From: Candidatus Omnitrophica bacterium UBA6210
GTDB taxonomy: Bacteria > Omnitrophota > Gorgyraeia > Velamenicoccales > Velamenicoccaceae
NCBI GenBank assembly: GCA_002421805.1
Contig: DISM01000004.1
Location: 62,001-126,000 of the forward strand
Length of the DNA: 64,000 nucleotides
Direction of reading: 5' to 3'
Shown here: in pieces, positions 52,195 through 60,775 of the stretch
How the letters are laid out: the number at the start of each line of letters is the position of its first letter
How positions within the stretch are numbered: position 1 is the first letter of the stretch
Made by a program: the position numbers and the translations under genes
The notes under the pieces: generated by a model
Told to the model about the DNA's origin: nothing
The model's database searches: none
Seen by the model: only the letters and a program-made list of their open reading frames with translations

Positions 52195-53061
52195 TTAAAA
52201 ATACACCGCCGCAATGACGGCCGCCATGTAAAGCAACAGGTCAAAAAGGAGCGGCTTGTCGGAAAACAGGACTTTTTCCGGCGCCCCTCCTTCTTTCTTT
52301 TGAAAAACAAGATAAAGATACCGGAAAATACCATAAACGACAAAGATGATGGAATACTGGAGGTTCCTCGTATGGAATTTGGCTGTCGTCTGAGGGGAAA
52401 GCGCATACAACACATAGCTCAAGATGGTCGATGCCGTCACCACCGTCATCATCTGGTCGATAAACGGAAGGCTGTAATGGGCCAGGACCGGCCTGTGGTC
52501 GGCGGCGCGGCCTTCCAGAAGGACCATCTCGCCGCGGCGCTTCCCCAGCGCAAGGAATAGAGATAGAAAGATCGTGCAAATCAAGAGCCAGTTAGAGATC
52601 GGCACGTCGATCACGACGGCGCCTGCCACAACACGCAAGAGGAAGCCTGCGGAAATACAGAAGATATCCAGGATCACGACGTTCTTGAGATAAGCCGAAT
52701 AAGAGAATTCCAGGATCAGATAAACCGTAAGGATAATACCGAAATTCCGGTTCAGGATATAGGCGGCAATAAATGCCCAAAGCATCAACGTATAACTCAA
52801 AACATGGGCTGCGATCGGCCTGATCCGCCCCGAAGCCAGCGGCCTGTTTTTCTTCTGAGGGTGTTTCCTGTCCGCTTCGATATCCAGGATATCATTGAGA
52901 AGATACAGCGCGCTGGAAGCCAGACAGAAAACGACAGCCGCCGCCAGGACAACAGCGCTTCTCCTGGAGTCAAAAAAATTCTGCGAAAAGATCAACCCGG
53001 CGAACAAAACGATATTCTTGACCCACTGTTGCGGCCGCAAAGCTATCAGCAAATCCTTCAT
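52195..53061 (-). CDS. UbiA-family prenyltransferase, DPPR synthase-like
   Basis: 288 residues with about eight membrane helices. The Mg-pyrophosphate motif is NDILDIEADRKHPQKKNRPLASG, and RPQQWVKNIVLFAGLIFS at the N-terminus is typical of decaprenyl-phosphate phosphoribosyltransferase. It transfers 5-phosphoribose from PRPP to a polyprenyl phosphate, the first step towards ribo- or arabinofuranosyl lipid donors. A second motif SYSAYLKNVVILDIFCISAGFLLRVVAG follows. Fits the GT39-like enzymes nearby, which use such donors. Confidence 0.88.
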   Translation of the reverse strand: MKDLLIALRPQQWVKNIVLFAGLIFSQNFFDSRRSAVVLAAAVVFCLASSALYLLNDILDIEADRKHPQKKNRPLASGRIRPIAAHVLSYTLMLWAFIAAYILNRNFGIILTVYLILEFSYSAYLKNVVILDIFCISAGFLLRVVAGAVVIDVPISNWLLICTIFLSLFLALGKRRGEMVLLEGRAADHRPVLAHYSLPFIDQMMTVVTASTILSYVLYALSPQTTAKFHTRNLQYSIIFVVYGIFRYLYLVFQKKEGGAPEKVLFSDKPLLFDLLLYMAAVIAAVYF

Positions 53062-53098
53062 CTTCTTTTCCTCCGTATGGCGTCAATAGGCCGCGCCG

Positions 53099-53875
53099 CT
53101 AGAACTCCACCTTCAGGCCGTCCGTCGCGGCGACCACATTCAGGCCCGTCTCCCAGCTCAATTGCCTGGCCAGGACATGAGGATGGTTTTTAAGCATCGT
53201 CAGGCCGAAATGGGTCAGGATCGTTTTTTTAGGCGCCAGCCGCGCGACGATCTTTTTGACGTCGCCGAAATTCAGGTGCTGGATGCCGGGCCGAGGCTCA
53301 AAAAAGACCACGTTGACGATCAGCACGTCACAGGCGAACATGTCTTCCAGCCCTTCAAAATATTCCGTATCCGACAACAAACAGACCCTGGTCTGACCCA
53401 TCAGGAACTTCAAGCCGTAGGTCTGGCTCGGATGGCGCAAGGCCAAAGACGTCTCGAAAGAAAAATCTCCGACCTGATAAGACGTCTGCGGGGCCAAAAC
53501 CTCGATCTTGCCCGGGAATTCCCGCGCATACTTGTAGATCACCGGATCGTCTCCCAGGGCGTCCTGCGGAACGTAGACCACACCGCGTTTTTTAAAGCCC
53601 CCCTCCGTCATGGCCTCGATCATGACGTTGATGTCATTGGCATGGTCCAGATGACGGTGGGTCAGAATGATGGCGTTGAGACCCGTCGGATCAAGCCTGG
53701 GCCTGACGGACGAACACCGCACGAGGCATCCCGGGCCCGGATCGATCAGGATCTGCGTCGAGCCGGACTTAAGCCATAACCCTCCCGAAGCCCGCAGTTG
53801 GCGGATCATGACGAACCGCGCCCCGGCCGTCCCCAGGAACTTGATCCAGTGATCGCTTTGATTTCTTCTTATCAT
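53099..53875 (-). CDS. Metallo-beta-lactamase-fold protein, RNase Z/PhnP-like
   Basis: 258 residues. Metal motif THRHLDHANDINVM (HxHxDH), earlier DPGPGCLVRC, then LLSDTEYFEG and the final LTHFG. The THRHLDH form and missing flexible arm resemble PhnP-like phosphodiesterases more than tRNase Z. Substrate unknown. It precedes the UbiA-type gene by 37 nt on the transcript. Confidence 0.82.
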   Translation of the reverse strand: MIRRNQSDHWIKFLGTAGARFVMIRQLRASGGLWLKSGSTQILIDPGPGCLVRCSSVRPRLDPTGLNAIILTHRHLDHANDINVMIEAMTEGGFKKRGVVYVPQDALGDDPVIYKYAREFPGKIEVLAPQTSYQVGDFSFETSLALRHPSQTYGLKFLMGQTRVCLLSDTEYFEGLEDMFACDVLIVNVVFFEPRPGIQHLNFGDVKKIVARLAPKKTILTHFGLTMLKNHPHVLARQLSWETGLNVVAATDGLKVEF

Positions 53876-53905
53876 ATGTTGTCAGCTTCGCATTTATTTT
53901 GACTT

Positions 53906-53934
53906 GCAGCCTACAGCTTATGGCTTATAGCTGC
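53906..53934. repeat. Short imperfect palindrome covering the DUF523 stop
   Basis: A 29-nt GCAGC...GCTGC palindrome with inner AGC/GCT blocks. It resembles the AGCTTATAGC-type intergenic repeats seen in many genomes and supplies the last codons and the stop of the DUF523 gene. Confidence 0.45.
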
Positions 53935-54390
53935 TAGATATTCCACATCGCTGACGACCTCGATCCCGTTCTCTTTCAGCAATGCGGCTGTCACGCCGAG
54001 ACCGGGGATGAGCGTCCCGGTGAATGTCCCGTCATGGATCTGGCCGCAGCCGCATGAAGGACTCTTGGCCTTCATGACAGCGACCTTCACTCCGTGCTTA
54101 CGCGCAAAAGCCAGAGTCCTTCTGGCGCCCAGGACAAAAAATTCCGTCACGTCGCGGCCATCCTTGGAGACGACCCGTGCCCTGCCTTCCAGGACGGCAC
54201 ATCCGTCCCCGCCGCGGATCTCCGACGGCGGATGCGGAATACGCAGACCCCCCAGGACCTCGGGACAGAACAAAAAAACCTTGCCGTCCTTAAAGAGCCC
54301 GGCAAAATGGGAACGGCGGTTATGGCTGCCGTCATAAACACAGGCGACGCCGGCCAGACATGCGCTGACCATCATGACTCTTTGAGCCAT
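53911..54390 (-). CDS. DUF523-family protein
   Basis: 159 residues. VSACLAGVACVYDGSHNR near the N-terminus, CPEVLGGLRIPHPPSEI and KAKSPSCGCGQIHDGTFTG match DUF523. Cysteines in CLAG, CPE and SCGCG could bind metal or Fe-S. Function unknown; some relatives are fused to DUF1722. The last eight codons lie in a palindromic repeat, so the C-terminal tail probably arose by repeat insertion. Overlaps the upstream NYN gene by 19 nt. Confidence 0.87.
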   Translation of the reverse strand: MAQRVMMVSACLAGVACVYDGSHNRRSHFAGLFKDGKVFLFCPEVLGGLRIPHPPSEIRGGDGCAVLEGRARVVSKDGRDVTEFFVLGARRTLAFARKHGVKVAVMKAKSPSCGCGQIHDGTFTGTLIPGLGVTAALLKENGIEVVSDVEYLAAISHKL

Positions 54391-54866
54391 AGGCCTTTAA
54401 GCTCCTGCGTGATCTTCTCGCGCTGCACGACGTTGAGGGCGTTCTTGAGATCGGCTTCTTTCGCGGCGGCCCGTCCCGCCCCCCTGCCGGCGCCGGGCGG
54501 CTTCAAAAAAACGGCGCAACCCATAATCCGCGCGCCTTCCCTGCGCACGGCATACCCCAGGTCCCTGTCATCCGTCACAACGACGATATTCCTGGGGTCC
54601 TTCTCCGCGCGCACCATCTCCTTGATCTTCTCATCGGCGGACTCGCCCGACGTAAAGATGATCTCGAACGTCCTGTTGTCCTTGAATCCGAACACCTGCG
54701 CAGATCCGTCGAACACAACAGCCAGCCTGTTGCGCACCGATCCGTGCGGCCGCCTGTTCTCTAAAAACAGAAAGAAACGCTCGCGCGCCTGCCGCAGCGG
54801 CAGCTCGCAAAAAGGCGCTGACCGCTTGATGACGTTATACCCGTCGACGATATAGAATAAAGACAT
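54372..54866 (-). CDS. NYN-domain ribonuclease, YacP-like
   Basis: 164 residues from ATG at 54866. IVDGYNVIKR is the NYN metal-binding start, VVFDGSAQVFG and FTSGESADEKIKEMV (acidic metal-site residues) follow, and VVTDDRDLG completes the PIN-like site. YacP-type proteins act as ribonucleases in RNA maturation or turnover. The frame opens 46 codons further but that part overlaps the upstream membrane protein gene and has no family similarity. Overlaps that gene by 32 nt. Confidence 0.8.
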   Translation of the reverse strand: MSLFYIVDGYNVIKRSAPFCELPLRQARERFFLFLENRRPHGSVRNRLAVVFDGSAQVFGFKDNRTFEIIFTSGESADEKIKEMVRAEKDPRNIVVVTDDRDLGYAVRREGARIMGCAVFLKPPGAGRGAGRAAAKEADLKNALNVVQREKITQELKGLWLKES

Positions 54867-55776
54867 AGCCGATGGCTCCCAAAAGGCCCAAAAGGAACAT
54901 GTATCCGAAGTTCGCAAGCGACATCGCAAGGGCCTTCTCCGCCGCAATACCGATCTTGGCGAAAACGAAGACAGACGCCGTGTCCCGGATACCCAGCCCG
55001 CCAATAGAGACAGGCAAAGACGAGAATGCCGTGATCATCGGCACAAAGATCAGAAAATAGACCGGGGAATAATCCAGGCCGAAGGCGCGCGCCGTCAAAT
55101 AATAGGTAAACGCCAATCCCACATGGGTAACGCAGGAGATAACCCAGGACACCCACAGAACGGCGCGGTGCCCCTTGTAAGCCTTCGTCTCCGCGTGGAT
55201 CTTCTCAAAATATCCTCGCACGCCGGCAAACGGGATACATGAGGCGAAAAGGCCGAAGAAACGCCCGGAAAACATCATCCCGCAGAAAACAAGGACCGCG
55301 AATAAAAGGATGCCCGTAGCCAGAAAGATGCTGGCATCGTTAAAAACGTCATGACCGAACAGGAGGGAAAAAATAAGGACCGTCACGAGGCCGAGAAAAC
55401 CGCTGACGCGGTCCAAAACGACGGTCGCCAGGATCCCGCTCGAATGCCTCTGGGTGTGCTGAGAGATATCGAGCGTGCGCACCGCATCCCCGCCGATCGT
55501 CGAAGGAAAGATCAGGTTAAAAAACAGGGAGACCAGGTAGGACAAAAAGAGGCGCGGCGGAAAAACGTGGATGCCGCGGCCGCGCAGCAAAAGGAACCAT
55601 CTCAGAAAAACAAGGATGTTGAGAAAAAAGAACAACAGAAAAGCGCCGATGAGCCAGCGGAGATCGGCCTGCAGGACGACAGAGGCGATCTTGGCGACGG
55701 GCGTACGAAAAAATAAAAAGATCAGCAAACCGACGGTTATGCTGATCCTAAAAAATAAAGAAACGGTTTTTTTCAT
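54835..55776 (-). CDS. Flippase-like (lysylphosphatidylglycerol synthase TM, UPF0104) protein
   Basis: 313 residues with about eight membrane helices. LRWLIGAFLLFFFLNILVFLRW, SYLVSLFFNLIFPSTIGGDAVRTLDIS and LDRVSGFLGLV are the family signature, and SLPVSIGGLGIRDTASVF another. Family members help move or sense lipids or lipid-linked sugars across the membrane; no catalytic domain is attached. Fits a chromosome with lipid-linked polysaccharide synthesis. Confidence 0.85.
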   Translation of the reverse strand: MKKTVSLFFRISITVGLLIFLFFRTPVAKIASVVLQADLRWLIGAFLLFFFLNILVFLRWFLLLRGRGIHVFPPRLFLSYLVSLFFNLIFPSTIGGDAVRTLDISQHTQRHSSGILATVVLDRVSGFLGLVTVLIFSLLFGHDVFNDASIFLATGILLFAVLVFCGMMFSGRFFGLFASCIPFAGVRGYFEKIHAETKAYKGHRAVLWVSWVISCVTHVGLAFTYYLTARAFGLDYSPVYFLIFVPMITAFSSLPVSIGGLGIRDTASVFVFAKIGIAAEKALAMSLANFGYMFLLGLLGAIGYVFILYRRRV

Positions 55777-55845
55777 GGGATCCCGCGGACCCGCCTGCTG
55801 TGCCCCGAGGCGAAAACAGGCAGATGGTGCGCCGTATCGCGCCTG

Positions 55846-56784
55846 TTACGTTGCATGCTCCAGGAATCTTGCGGCCGCATAAGCGGCAATGGCGCCTTCG
55901 GAACAGGCGGTAACAACCTGATTCAAAGGCCTCTTGCGGCAATCGCCGCAGACAAAGACCCCCTCGACCGATGCCATCATCCGTTCATCCGTCAGGATAT
56001 ATCCTTCCTCGGTGGCTTCAAGCATCCCTTCCAGGAACGCCGTGTCCGGATTAAAACCGATAAAGACAAAAATACCGTCGCACGGCAGCGACTCCTCGTG
56101 TTTGTCTGCGACGTGCTGGATCTTCAAGGCCTCCACGCGGGACGTTCCGCTCACCTCCATGGGGACGAATTCCAGCTTCAGGCGGATCTTCGGGTCCTTG
56201 GCCACGCGTTCCTGGATCAACGCCGTCGCCCTCAGGCCTTGTCTGCGGTGCAAGATGGTCACCGTCTTGACAAAACGGCTCAGATACAATGCCTCTTCCA
56301 GCGCTGTTTCGCCTCCCCCGACGACCACGACGTTTTTATCGCGGAACAGAGGGCCGTCGCATGTGGCGCAATAAGAAACGCCGCGGCCCGTAAATTTCGA
56401 CTCACCCGGGATCCCCAGCCTCCTGGGCCTGGCGCCCGTCGCCAGGATAACGCTCCTGGCCTCCAGGACCTCGGGCCCGCTTGCGGTATCGCTATGTACG
56501 TGGAGACGGAACTTTTTTTCGATCTTTTCCAGCTTATCGACGCTGGCGCCTTCCCGCAGCTCCACCTGGTCCAGATCTGCCAGCTGTTTCTTGACGACCT
56601 CGACCCATTCAAAGGAATTCATCCGATAGACACCGGGAAAATTCTCGATCAATTCCGTCAACAAGACCTGGCCGCCGACGGCCTCCTTCTCCAGGACCTT
56701 CGTCTTGAGTTTGGAGCGGCCCGCGTAAAGCGCGGCTGTCAGGCCTGCGGGACCTGCGCCGATGATAACCACGTCATAGATCAT
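55846..56784 (-). CDS. trxB: Thioredoxin reductase
   Basis: FAD and NADPH-dependent reductase that recharges thioredoxin. 312 residues. FAD loop GAGPAGLTAALYAGR, active-site C139-A-T-C142 in YCATCDG, NADPH loop VVGGGETALEEALYL, and C-terminal GVFVCGDCRKRPLNQVVTACSEGA. The HRRQGLRA stretch gives the NADPH 2'-phosphate contacts (HRRxxxR). Full length. Partner thioredoxin gene lies at 59965-60288. Confidence 0.95.
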   Translation of the reverse strand: MIYDVVIIGAGPAGLTAALYAGRSKLKTKVLEKEAVGGQVLLTELIENFPGVYRMNSFEWVEVVKKQLADLDQVELREGASVDKLEKIEKKFRLHVHSDTASGPEVLEARSVILATGARPRRLGIPGESKFTGRGVSYCATCDGPLFRDKNVVVVGGGETALEEALYLSRFVKTVTILHRRQGLRATALIQERVAKDPKIRLKLEFVPMEVSGTSRVEALKIQHVADKHEESLPCDGIFVFIGFNPDTAFLEGMLEATEEGYILTDERMMASVEGVFVCGDCRKRPLNQVVTACSEGAIAAYAAARFLEHAT

Positions 56785-56811
56785 AACGCCCAGCCCTCTT
56801 GATCGAATCCC

Positions 56812-56955
56812 CTACTCCTGCTCGCGCAGGCATGCCGGCAACTGTTTATCCTTGCGATGATATGCGACACACTCGCAACACGCCCCTTTGCGGGGACAAT
56901 GGTTGTAGTCGCAAGGACACGCGGAAGTATTGCGTTCGCTGTTGGGACAATCCAT
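56812..56955 (-). CDS. Small Cys-rich protein, DUF6485-like
   Basis: 47 residues, MDCPNSERN at the start. Eight cysteines pack as C3, C13, C15, C20, C26, C27, C29 and C42, a metal-binding arrangement (CPC...CPR...CCEC) with CLREQE at the end. This resembles the short Cys-rich DUF6485 proteins. ATG has AGGAGG 8 nt upstream, a strong start. The longer frame visible here is another reading and not supported. Lies 27 nt before the trxB start in transcription, so co-transcribed and perhaps redox-linked. Confidence 0.75.
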   Translation of the reverse strand: MDCPNSERNTSACPCDYNHCPRKGACCECVAYHRKDKQLPACLREQE

Positions 56956-57019
56956 GTTGAGATACCTCCTTGCAAATGCATCCCTCTATTTATATCTCAA
57001 AAAACCGGCTCCCCGCCCA

Positions 57020-57538
57020 TCAGGCAGCCATGACCTGGGGCCCTGTTTTGATCTCCCTGAGCCTGGCCTTCAGCCGTAACTTCACGAAGAAACCGGCGTA
57101 ATCAAAGATCAGCTTGCCGCGCAGATGGTCGATCTCATGCTGGAGGGCGCGCGCCAAAAAATCCGCGGCCACAATGACGACCTTTTCGTTCTTTTCATTC
57201 AAACCCGTGACCTTGATCTTCCTGGCTCGCCTCACCTTGACATAGATCCCGGGAAGGCTCAGGCACCCTTCTTCCACGACGGCCGATCCCCACTTTTTCA
57301 ATATCTTCGGGTTGGCCAGGGCTACAGGCCCTTCTCCGACATCCACAATCACCAGTTGTTTGCTCAGGCCTACCTGCGGCGCCGCCAGACCGACCCCTCC
57401 TGCGCAGCGCATCACCTCTTCCATCTGGACAAAAACAGCCTGTTCCAGCGGACCGACCGCATTTACGGGTTTCGATCTCTGGCGCAAGACGGGATTACCG
57501 TAAAAATGTATTCTTAATCTTGTTTGAAGAATCGACAT
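57020..57538 (-). CDS. def: Peptide deformylase
   Basis: Removes the formyl group from nascent protein N-termini. 172 residues. The three family motifs are present: GVGLAAPQVG, EEGCLSLPG (metal-binding Cys) and QHEIDHLRG (HExxH zinc/iron site). ATG at 57538 has AAGG 6 nt upstream; a TTG two codons earlier is weaker. It overlaps the end of panD by 44 nt. Fused-looking 20-residue C-terminal tail is basic. Confidence 0.94.
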   Translation of the reverse strand: MSILQTRLRIHFYGNPVLRQRSKPVNAVGPLEQAVFVQMEEVMRCAGGVGLAAPQVGLSKQLVIVDVGEGPVALANPKILKKWGSAVVEEGCLSLPGIYVKVRRARKIKVTGLNEKNEKVVIVAADFLARALQHEIDHLRGKLIFDYAGFFVKLRLKARLREIKTGPQVMAA

Positions 57539-57857
57539 GGACAACCTTCATCTTGAGGTTCTTCGCCTCATTCTCCGGCACCATCGCGTAAGCCAGAACG
57601 ACGATCTCATCCCCTTCACAGCCGGACCTTGCCGCAGGGCCGTTCAGGCACATCTCGCCCGACCCTTTTTTGCCGGCGATCACATAAGTCTCGATCCGTG
57701 AACCGTTGTTCAGGTTCAGGACTTCCACCTTTTCTCCGGGAAGGATATCCGCGGCTTCCAGGAGGTCTGTATCGACGGCAATGCTGCCCTCGTAATACAG
57801 GAGCGCCCCCGTAATCCTGGCCCTGTGAATTTTTGACTTACACATGATCCTGTACAT
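57495..57857 (-). CDS. panD: Aspartate 1-decarboxylase
   Basis: Pyruvoyl enzyme making beta-alanine for pantothenate and CoA. 120 residues. MYRIMCKSKIHRARITGA and YYEGSIAVD match; self-cleavage should occur between G24 and S25. The proton-relay Tyr and Asn are in the IETYVIAG and GAAR-type region (CLNGPAARSG). ATG at 57857 has AGAGGG upstream; the frame continues 17 codons upstream. Overlaps def; 34 nt from ackA. Confidence 0.93.
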   Translation of the reverse strand: MYRIMCKSKIHRARITGALLYYEGSIAVDTDLLEAADILPGEKVEVLNLNNGSRIETYVIAGKKGSGEMCLNGPAARSGCEGDEIVVLAYAMVPENEAKNLKMKVVHVDSSNKIKNTFLR

Positions 57858-57891
57858 TTTGCCCTCTCTTGCGGCGCCTGGACCGCGACGG

Positions 57892-59013
57892 TCAGGAACT
57901 GACCACATGAAATGTCTGTTTGGCGATCATCAGCTCTTCATTGGTGGGAACCACCAGGACCCTGACCTTCTTTTCATCCAGAAACTCGAAGAGCCCTTTC
58001 GTGATCCGGTTGCGGACGTGCGCTTCGTTCTCGCCGATCCCCGCCGTAAACACAATAGCGTCCACCCCGCCCATCGCGGCGATATAACTGCCGATATATT
58101 TTTTGATCCGGTACGTAAAGATGTCGAATGCAAGCTTCGCCCTGTGGTGGCCCTCTTTGGCCGCCTCCCAGATCTCCCTCATATCGTTGCTTAAACCCGA
58201 AATACCTTTCAGGCCGCTTTTATAGTTCAGGACACGGTCGATCTCCTCCAGGCTGGTCTTTTCTTTTTCCGCCAGGAAGATAACGGATGCCGGGTCGATA
58301 TCCCCGCACCGTGTCCCCATCACCAGGCCCTCCAGCGGAGTAAAGCCCATGCTCGTATCGATGGACTGGCCGTGCTTGACGGCCGTGATGCTGCAGCCGT
58401 TGCCCAAATGACAGGTAATGAGCTTTAATTTCCTCAAAGGTTTCTCCAAGATACGAGCAGCCTCGTGGGCCACGTACTGGTGGCTCGTGCCGTGAAAACC
58501 ATACTTCCTGAGATTATATTTTTCGTAATATTCGTAAGGCAGGCCGTAAATATAGGCATGTTCCGGCAGGGACTGATGGAAAGCCGTATCAAACACGGCG
58601 ACCTGCTTGACGTCCGGAAGGATCGCCTGGCAGGCCTCGACGCCCGCATAATTGGCCGGATTATGCAAAGGGGCCAACTCGAAACACTCGCGGATCTTGG
58701 TCATGACCTCGGCGGTGATCAACGTCGGTTTATTAAACGCCACGCCGCCGTGAACGATGCGATGGCCGATAGCGCAGATCTCGTTCAAATCCCTGATCTT
58801 GGCACCTTGCCCCTGGGTAAGCGTATTCAAAAGAAGCTGGATGCCCTCCCTATGGTCGTGGACGTTGGAGTCCTTGTGGCCGATCTTCTCGATCAGGCCC
58901 TTGGTGACGAGGGCAAAACGCGCACCGCCTCCCCCGTTCCTGGTGGCGCGGAACAAACGATATTTGATCGAAGAGCTTCCCGAATTGATGACGAGGATCT
59001 TGCAGGATGTCAT
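57892..59013 (-). CDS. ackA: Acetate kinase
   Basis: Makes ATP from acetyl phosphate and ADP, or the reverse. 373 residues. N-terminal VINSGSSSIKY, GHRIVHGG, VFDTAFHQSLP, KYGFHGTSHQYVA, HLGNGCSITA and the C-terminal FTAGIGENEAHVR are the family motifs. Slightly shorter than usual (about 400). Overlaps the phosphotransacetylase gene by ATGA, giving a substrate-level phosphorylation pair typical of fermenters. Confidence 0.95.
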   Translation of the reverse strand: MTSCKILVINSGSSSIKYRLFRATRNGGGGARFALVTKGLIEKIGHKDSNVHDHREGIQLLLNTLTQGQGAKIRDLNEICAIGHRIVHGGVAFNKPTLITAEVMTKIRECFELAPLHNPANYAGVEACQAILPDVKQVAVFDTAFHQSLPEHAYIYGLPYEYYEKYNLRKYGFHGTSHQYVAHEAARILEKPLRKLKLITCHLGNGCSITAVKHGQSIDTSMGFTPLEGLVMGTRCGDIDPASVIFLAEKEKTSLEEIDRVLNYKSGLKGISGLSNDMREIWEAAKEGHHRAKLAFDIFTYRIKKYIGSYIAAMGGVDAIVFTAGIGENEAHVRNRITKGLFEFLDEKKVRVLVVPTNEELMIAKQTFHVVSS

Positions 59014-59963
59014 ATGCCCTCGCCTTCAACTTCATACTGGCAGCGGATCGCCGTGACGGCCGTGCAATCCACGACATCTTCCCAGCTGCAGCCGCGTGAC
59101 AGGTCGCTGCAAGGTTTGACCAATCCCATCAACAGCGGCCCAAGGGCACGGCCCTTGGACAAACGCTCGACGAGCTTGTAAGCGATATTACCGGCCTCAA
59201 GGTTCGGAAATAAAAGGATATTGGCGTCCCCCTCGATCGGGCTTCCGGGATTTTTGTGCCTGGCGACCTCCGGCACGATGGCCGCGTCCACCTGCAGCTC
59301 TCCGTCGACCGCAAGGTCGGGCGCCATCTCGTGCAGCATGGCCGTGGCCTCCCGCATCCTCTCGATAAAACGCCCGCTCGCCGACCCCTTGGTGGAATAA
59401 CTCAGCATCGCCACCTTCGGCGTGATCCCCAGGACCTTGCGGCCCAGGTCCGCCGTCGACATCGCGATCTGCGCCAACTGTCGGGTCGTCGGATCCGGAA
59501 TGATGCCGCAATCCGCAAAAAGGAATGTTCCTCCTTCGCCGTAGGGGCAATCCGGAACCGTCATGATGAAACAGCTGGAGATCGTTGCGATCCTGCGGTC
59601 CACGCCCATGCAATACAGGCCTGCTTTGGCGACATCCGATGTCGTCGTATCCGCTCCGGCGACAAAACCGTCCGCCAGGCCTTGACGGACCAGCATCGCG
59701 CCGTAAAAAACAGGGTTGGAGACCGTCTGCTGGGCCTCTTCCCTGGCGATCCCTTTGTGCTGACGAAGCTGATAATATAATTCCGTGTATTCTTCGATTT
59801 TTTTAGGATCGAGCTTCCCCTTCTCCAGCAAAATGACCTTGGCAATGCCTTCCTGTTGAATGAACTCCGCCGCTCTCCTGACGCGGGGATCGTGCCCTTC
59901 CGGCAGAACAATCGTCTTTGATTGTTTTTTCGCCTTTTCTCTGATCAGCGCAATAGTGTCCAT
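59010..59963 (-). CDS. pta: Phosphate acetyltransferase
   Basis: Converts acetyl-CoA plus phosphate to acetyl phosphate. 317 residues, the short single-domain type. TIVLPEGHDPRVRRAAEF at the start, GAMLVRQGLADGFVAGADTTTSDVAKAGL, LFADCGIIPDPT, ALGPLLMGLVKPCSDLSRG are diagnostic. It couples to ackA by an ATGA overlap and starts 1 nt after the thioredoxin stop, so trxA, pta and ackA are one transcript. Confidence 0.95.
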   Translation of the reverse strand: MDTIALIREKAKKQSKTIVLPEGHDPRVRRAAEFIQQEGIAKVILLEKGKLDPKKIEEYTELYYQLRQHKGIAREEAQQTVSNPVFYGAMLVRQGLADGFVAGADTTTSDVAKAGLYCMGVDRRIATISSCFIMTVPDCPYGEGGTFLFADCGIIPDPTTRQLAQIAMSTADLGRKVLGITPKVAMLSYSTKGSASGRFIERMREATAMLHEMAPDLAVDGELQVDAAIVPEVARHKNPGSPIEGDANILLFPNLEAGNIAYKLVERLSKGRALGPLLMGLVKPCSDLSRGCSWEDVVDCTAVTAIRCQYEVEGEGI

Positions 59964-59964
59964 G

Positions 59965-60288
59965 CTAACCCAACAGCTCCTCTAATTTGGCCACAAGTTC
60001 CTGCTTGGCGACGGCCCCGACGATCTGCTCGACAACCTTTCCATCCTTAAAAAACATCAATGTCGGGATGGACATAACACCGTAAGCCGATGCCGTCTTG
60101 GACCCTTCGTCCACATTAAGCTTTGCGACCTTGACCCGCCCCTGAAATTCATCCGCTATCTCTTCAACGACCGGCGCGACCCGACGACAAGGCCCGCACC
60201 ATTCCGCCCAGAAATCAACCAGGCACGGAGTCCCGGATTCCAAGACCTCTTTCTTGAAATTTTCATCGCTCAGATGGACCGCTCCCAT
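59965..60288 (-). CDS. trxA: Thioredoxin
   Basis: 107 residues. The redox centre is WCGPC at 30-34, preceded by LVDFWAEW and followed by the cis-Pro segment MSIPTLMFFKDG. Full-length Trx fold and cytoplasmic. GGAGG lies just before the ATG. First of the trxA-pta-ackA transcript. Confidence 0.95.
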   Translation of the reverse strand: MGAVHLSDENFKKEVLESGTPCLVDFWAEWCGPCRRVAPVVEEIADEFQGRVKVAKLNVDEGSKTASAYGVMSIPTLMFFKDGKVVEQIVGAVAKQELVAKLEELLG

Positions 60289-60589
60289 GGGGCCTCCTTA
60301 AACTTAAAGTGACTCAAAAGTTATGAAAATTGCTGTATCTCATTAAGATGGATTCATTGGAGGGATATGACGCAAGACGCGCTCGTCGTGTTTCCTGTCC
60401 AAAAAAATCTTATATATTATAACAAATATTCATAAAAAAGAAATAAAAAATACGCCCCTCCTTAAACCTCGCAAGAAGGGGCGATTTCTTAGAAATATAT
60501 GGCTATGCCAAATGTCACTAATCCTTGAGGCGCCGTTGTTTATCAAGCTCTATGGAACAGGTTTTTCGACATCGTCCTCTTGGCCGATC
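60289..60589. other. Intergenic stretch with a minus-strand terminator
   Basis: About 300 bases between trxA and the small membrane protein gene. The only structure seen is the hairpin at 60453-60483. The AT-rich part 60301-60452 probably holds the promoter of the trxA-pta-ackA transcript, but no clear -35/-10 pair could be fixed. Confidence 0.5.
60444..60483 (-). terminator. Terminator of the small membrane protein / acyltransferase unit
   Basis: An 11-bp stem with one mismatch (60453-60463 with 60473-60483) is followed on the minus strand by TATTTTTTATTTC. It is about 100 nt after the small gene's stop and supports that a real transcript ends here. Confidence 0.7.
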
Positions 60590-60775
60590 CTATGGTTCCC
60601 TGAGAACGAACAATCGCACGAACAATTTCATGGCCAGGTCGATCGCCTTCAATCCGCCCCAACAACACAGCAAGACGATGACCACCGTGATGACATATGC
60701 CAGGATCTCCGCAGGTTTGCTGCGTCTTTCATCCGGCGTATCGCGGCGCGGTTCTCTTTCAGATGCGGTTTCCAC
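60590..60775 (-). CDS. Small single-helix membrane protein
   Basis: 61 residues from a GTG with GGAGGGGG a few bases before it. Highly charged start (ETASEREPRRDTPDERRSK), then one long hydrophobic helix (ILAYVITVVIVLLCCWGGL) and a basic amphipathic tail. No family recognised. The terminator downstream and strong ribosome-binding site support it as a real gene. Could be a small membrane regulator or assembly factor. Confidence 0.5.
   Translation of the reverse strand: METASEREPRRDTPDERRSKPAEILAYVITVVIVLLCCWGGLKAIDLAMKLFVRLFVLREP

Noticed and set aside
54372..55004. Longer 210-codon form of the NYN gene
   Set aside because: The extra 46 residues are Arg/Ser-rich, antisense-like, and overlap the upstream membrane protein gene; family similarity begins at MSLFYIVDGYN.
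55855..56802. 315-codon plus-strand open frame
   Set aside because: Antisense to trxB; no motif or start signal.
56781..56981. 66-codon minus-strand frame before trxB
   Set aside because: Out of frame with the Cys-rich 47-codon gene that has the strong ribosome-binding site; its sequence has no feature.
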